Below, one piece after another: positions 42,083 through 45,246 of a stretch of DNA of 45,246 nucleotides. The position numbers and the translations under genes are program-made. Source of the stretch: Crocinitomicaceae bacterium (GTDB lineage: Bacteria > Bacteroidota > Bacteroidia > Flavobacteriales_D > Sanyastnellaceae); contig PACT01000027.1 in assembly GCA_002700285.1 (NCBI GenBank), positions 1 through 45,246 on the forward strand. The letters run 5' to 3'. The notes below the pieces were generated by a model. It was not told the DNA's origin and searched no databases. It was given only the letters and a program-made list of their open reading frames with translations. Numbering within the stretch: position 1 is the first letter of the stretch; each line of letters starts with the position of its first letter.

Positions 42083-42868
42083 ATGGCTTTTCACCCTCAT
42101 AAAGTCATTGATCATATCTCTTCTTGGCTTAATGCTTATGCCGATGCGTCCAGATTTGATGGTTTCGTTTTGGGCGTATCTGGCGGGATAGATTCAGCGG
42201 TTACTGCTACTTTGTGCCTGATGACTGGCAGGCCTGTCTATGTTGTTGACTTGCCGATTCATCAAAATCCAAATGAATTAGAGAGATCAAAAGAGTTGTG
42301 TGCTTCTCTATCTCAGCGGTTCTCTAACATCACGGTTTTACGCGTCCCACTTACAGACGTTTATGAAGCAACCAAATCAGCCCTGCCCGATGTAGGAGAC
42401 TTATCTCAGGGGCTTGCACTTGCAAACACGCGTGCGCGATTGCGCATGACATTACTCTATGCAATTGCTGCTCAGAGAAGGTTATTGGTCGTGGGGACTG
42501 GAAATAAAATTGAAGATTTTGGTATCGGTTTCTTTACCAAATATGGTGACGGAGGCGTGGATATCAGTCCCATCGCTGATTTGTTGAAATCGGAGGTTTA
42601 TGCTTTAGGCCGAGTGCTGGGGGTTCCTCAGAGTATTCTTGAAGCTGCCCCGACAGATGGACTTTGGGGAGATGGTCGGAATGATGAAGACCAAATCGGA
42701 GCATCATACGCAGAGCTAGAAATAGCCATGAAATTCTCAGAAGAAAGTGGCGATTACAAGACGCTTGAAGGCCGAGAAAAAGAGGTTTACGAAATTTACA
42801 CGCGTCTAAATAATGCAAATCGGCATAAAATGGATCCGATTCCAGTATGCACTATACCAAGAGATTAG
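42083..42868 (+). CDS. nadE: NAD+ synthase
   Basis: A 261-residue NadE, which amidates deamido-NAD with ATP as the last step of NAD+ synthesis in the cytoplasm. The ATP-pyrophosphatase loop SGGIDS is at residues 33-38; LANTRARLRMTLLYAIA, VVGTGNKIEDFGIGFFTKYGDG and PIADLLKSEVY are family signatures. There is no N-terminal glutaminase domain, so it is the ammonia-dependent form. It starts directly after the PorT-like stop codon and converges on dtd. A nadE next to gldB/gldC is also known from Flavobacterium. Confidence 0.95.
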   Translation: MAFHPHKVIDHISSWLNAYADASRFDGFVLGVSGGIDSAVTATLCLMTGRPVYVVDLPIHQNPNELERSKELCASLSQRFSNITVLRVPLTDVYEATKSALPDVGDLSQGLALANTRARLRMTLLYAIAAQRRLLVVGTGNKIEDFGIGFFTKYGDGGVDISPIADLLKSEVYALGRVLGVPQSILEAAPTDGLWGDGRNDEDQIGASYAELEIAMKFSEESGDYKTLEGREKEVYEIYTRLNNANRHKMDPIPVCTIPRD

Positions 42869-42874
42869 TCTGAG

Positions 42875-43327
42875 TCACGCTTTGTTTTTCGTGTCGATTA
42901 CAATCGTTACAGGTCCATCGTTTGTGAGTTCCACTTCCATCTGTGCACCAAATTTTCCGGTTGAAACTTCTTTTCCAAGGATGTTCTCGCATTCTTTTAC
43001 AAAGCGTTCATAAAGAGGGATGGCCTTTTCAGGGCGTGCCGCTTTGATAAATGATGGTCTTGTTCCTTTTTTCGTTGAGGCATGAAGTGTAAACTGAGAG
43101 ATTACTAACAAACCGCCTCCAACTTGCGAGATATTCAGATTCATTTTCTCTTCTGAGTCCGAAAAAATCCTGAGTCCAGTTATTTTAAGTGCCAACCAGC
43201 GCACATCTTCGTCGTTGTCGAGGTCTTCTATGCCTAGTAAAACAAGGAGACCCAGTGCGGTTTGGCCTATGATCTCACCATTGACTTTAACAGAAGATTT
43301 CGACACCCTTTGTATAACTGCTCTCAT
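42875..43327 (-). CDS. dtd: D-aminoacyl-tRNA deacylase
   Basis: A 150-residue DTD that removes D-amino acids mis-charged on tRNAs. It opens MRAVIQRVSKSSVKVNGEII, has the catalytic SQFTLHASTKKGTRPSF motif at about residues 77-93, and ends with the second motif NDGPVTI near 133-139, which carries the cis-Pro that selects against L-aminoacyl-tRNA. Length is typical. Divergent from purL with a gap of 90 bases. Confidence 0.95.
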   Translation of the reverse strand: MRAVIQRVSKSSVKVNGEIIGQTALGLLVLLGIEDLDNDEDVRWLALKITGLRIFSDSEEKMNLNISQVGGGLLVISQFTLHASTKKGTRPSFIKAARPEKAIPLYERFVKECENILGKEVSTGKFGAQMEVELTNDGPVTIVIDTKNKA

Positions 43328-43417
43328 GTGCGAAAGTTACCTCATGAAACGCTTCTAAAATGACTTTGCATTGCTACCTTTACTTATTGAATTAAAACGT
43401 ATTTTATAACGGATTAT

Positions 43418-45246
43418 ATGCCTACCATCACTGCCTCTACTGCTCCGGCTACCTTGAAACAAGCTCAAGATATGGGCCTGACTTCTGATGAGTTTTCTGC
43501 CATCAAAAAGATTCTTGGCCGAACACCTAATTTCACCGAAATGTGTATATACTCTGTGATGTGGAGTGAACACTGTTCGTACAAGAATTCCATTAAATGG
43601 CTTAAAACGCTCCCCAAGGATGGAGATCAAATGCTTGTTAAAGCGGGCGAAGAGAACGCGGGGATCATCGATTTGGGTGATGGTATAGGGTGCGCATTTA
43701 AGATTGAAAGTCACAATCATCCATCTGCTATAGAGCCATACCAAGGTGCAGCTACTGGTGTAGGTGGCATCAATCGCGACATCTTTACGATGGGCGCCAG
43801 ACCTATTGCACAACTGAACAGTTTACGTTTTGGTGATCCTGAAAACCCACGAACAAAATGGTTGGTAGAGGGCGTTGTAAAGGGTATCGGAGATTATGGA
43901 AATAGTTTTGGTATTCCTGTGGTGGGAGGTGAGGTTTTCTTCGACCCCTGCTATCAGGTGAACCCCCTTGTTAATGCCATGTCAGTAGGTCTGTTAGATG
44001 CAAATGAAATCATTTCAGCAACAGCAAAGGGCCCTGGTAATGCTGTTTACATTGTAGGCTCAGATACAGGGAAGGACGGCATTCAAGGTGCTTCTTTTGC
44101 TTCAAAAGACATTACAGAAGAGAGTGCAAATGATTTGCCTTCTGTCCAAGTGGGTGATCCTTTTCAAGAAAAACTTCTGATGGAGGCTTCACTTGAACTT
44201 GCAAAATCCGATGCAATTGTTGGGATGCAGGACATGGGAGCTGCAGGGATTACATGTTCTACTTCTGAGATGAGTGCTGCAGGAGATGTGGGTATGGATA
44301 TACATCTAGACCGCGTTCCATTACGTCAATCAGACATGGAACCCTTTGAGATTCTTCTTTCAGAGTCTCAGGAAAGAATGCTTGTCGTTGTTGCCAAAGG
44401 CAAGGAGAAAATTGTTGAAGATATTTTTGCCAAATGGGATCTTCATGCCGTTCCTATCGGGGAAGTCACTGAGGGGGATACAATCAACTTCTTTTTGGAA
44501 GATGAAATTGTTGCACAAGTCCCTGCATCTACCCTTGTGCTTGGTGGTGGTGCTCCAGTATATGAGCGTGAGTATTCTGAGCCTGCCTCGTATGCTGAGT
44601 CGTTGGCGTTTGATCCGGCCTCCGTTCCAGTTCCTTCATTAGATGAAGCCATGGCGTTGGCTCATGATATTATTTGTTTGCCGAACATTGCCTCTAAAAA
44701 GTGGGTATGGGAACAGTATGACAGCATGGTTGGGACCCTAAATAGAACCACAAATCGTCCTTCAGATGCTGCGGTGGTTTCTATACGAGGATCAAAAAAA
44801 GGTCTTGCCATCACAGTAGATTGCAATGCAAGGTATGTCGAAGCGGACCCAGAAATCGGAACGGCCATTGCCGTTTCTGAAGCTGCTCGAAACATCAGTT
44901 GTACAGGAGCGACACCCTCAGCAATTACGAATTGCTTGAATTTCGGAAATCCCTACAACCCAGAAGTGTATTGGCAATTTGTGGGCGCGATTAAAGGGAT
45001 GACCCGAGCGTGTGAAAAGTACAATACACCCGTTACCGGTGGAAATGTGAGTTTTTATAACCAAACAGCGAATTCTGATGGCACCTCAACCTCTGTTTTC
45101 CCTACACCGACAATTGGCATGGTGGGGATTATTGAGGACAGAGACAAACATATGTCTCTCAACTTTAAAAAGAAAGGTGACTTAATTTTCCATCTGGGAG
45201 AGTTGTCAGATTGCATTAACGCGTCGGAATACCTTGCAAACATGGT
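43418..45246 (+). CDS. purL: Phosphoribosylformylglycinamidine synthase subunit PurL (partial, runs off right edge)
   Basis: An uninterrupted frame from ATG 43418 to the window edge (609 codons plus two bases). PurL converts FGAR, glutamine and ATP to FGAM in purine synthesis. It begins [20 protein letters not shown] and includes [14 protein letters not shown] (His52), [20 protein letters not shown], the [19 protein letters not shown] loop and [13 protein letters not shown]. The absence of a long N-terminal domain marks the small form, which acts with separate PurS and PurQ. About 130 residues should lie beyond the window. A TACCTTTA box (43375-43382, one mismatch) is a weak promoter candidate. 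Confidence 0.95.
   Translation, partial: MPTITASTAPATLKQAQDMGLTSDEFSAIKKILGRTPNFTEMCIYSVMWSEHCSYKNSIKWLKTLPKDGDQMLVKAGEENAGIIDLGDGIGCAFKIESHNHPSAIEPYQGAATGVGGINRDIFTMGARPIAQLNSLRFGDPENPRTKWLVEGVVKGIGDYGNSFGIPVVGGEVFFDPCYQVNPLVNAMSVGLLDANEIISATAKGPGNAVYIVGSDTGKDGIQGASFASKDITEESANDLPSVQVGDPFQEKLLMEASLELAKSDAIVGMQDMGAAGITCSTSEMSAAGDVGMDIHLDRVPLRQSDMEPFEILLSESQERMLVVVAKGKEKIVEDIFAKWDLHAVPIGEVTEGDTINFFLEDEIVAQVPASTLVLGGGAPVYEREYSEPASYAESLAFDPASVPVPSLDEAMALAHDIICLPNIASKKWVWEQYDSMVGTLNRTTNRPSDAAVVSIRGSKKGLAITVDCNARYVEADPEIGTAIAVSEAARNISCTGATPSAITNCLNFGNPYNPEVYWQFVGAIKGMTRACEKYNTPVTGGNVSFYNQTANSDGTSTSVFPTPTIGMVGIIEDRDKHMSLNFKKKGDLIFHLGELSDCINASEYLANM

Noticed and set aside
43355-43813. A 152-codon minus-strand frame over the start of purL.
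   Set aside because: Overlaps the well-supported PurL frame; no motif or start context supports it.

Overview
The window is chromosomal DNA of a Bacteroidota bacterium, most likely a marine member of the Flavobacteriales. Evidence: a complete Bacteroidota-type division/cell-wall (dcw) cluster, the gliding genes gldB and gldC, a protein ending in the gliding-motility-associated (CHU_C-type) C-terminal domain used by type IX secretion, promoter boxes of the TTG-N17~21-TAnnTTTG type, and few recognisable Shine-Dalgarno sequences. The taxonomic call is inference from gene content. I see no rRNA, tRNA, CRISPR array or insertion sequence, and no gene-free stretch over 300 bases.

Layout. (1) 1-13240, all minus strand: a Wzc-type polysaccharide co-polymerase/tyrosine kinase with a good promoter, a large CHU_C-type surface protein, guaB, three SurA/PpiD-like periplasmic folding factors in a row, a family-2 glycosyltransferase, a MoxR ATPase, and the membrane half of an ABC exporter that runs off the left edge. 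This looks like envelope and exopolysaccharide biology. (2) 13266-15163, plus strand and divergent from the kinase: a compact exosortase system. It has a small Cys-rich substrate with a PID/PEP-CTERM-like sorting tail, a Cys-Arg-His exosortase and a coupled membrane partner, followed by a Bacteroidota protein often mislabelled 'ABC transporter ATPase'. (3) 15415-20043: a 1542-residue secreted protein of 13 Cys-rich repeats and 7 DxFGDGWN modules, ending in a dockerin-like calcium loop; two strong hairpin terminators follow. (4) 20167-22033: an SDR oxidoreductase divergent from an odd chimeric outer-membrane protein, their start region lying in a perfect 14-bp-arm palindrome. (5) 38102-22036, minus strand: mraZ-rsmH-ftsL-ftsI-murE-mraY-murD-ftsW-murG-murC-ftsQ-ftsA-ftsZ-yqeY, almost all overlapping or within a few bases, preceded by a four-box MraZ operator. 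murD is split by a frameshift at an A10 run. (6) 38377-45246: an alpha/beta hydrolase and engB, gldB-gldC, a PorT-like barrel with nadE, dtd, and the 5' part of purL, which runs off the right edge.

How it fits together: dcw makes and divides the peptidoglycan sacculus; the folding factors and MoxR probably service envelope proteins; the kinase, glycosyltransferase and ABC exporter point to exopolysaccharide or glycan export; and at least two surface-display routes (type IX secretion and exosortase) are represented. The most interesting unit is the minimal exosortase cassette, whose only visible substrate carries the same Cys-NYNPAA motif as the giant repeat protein encoded about 2 kb away.
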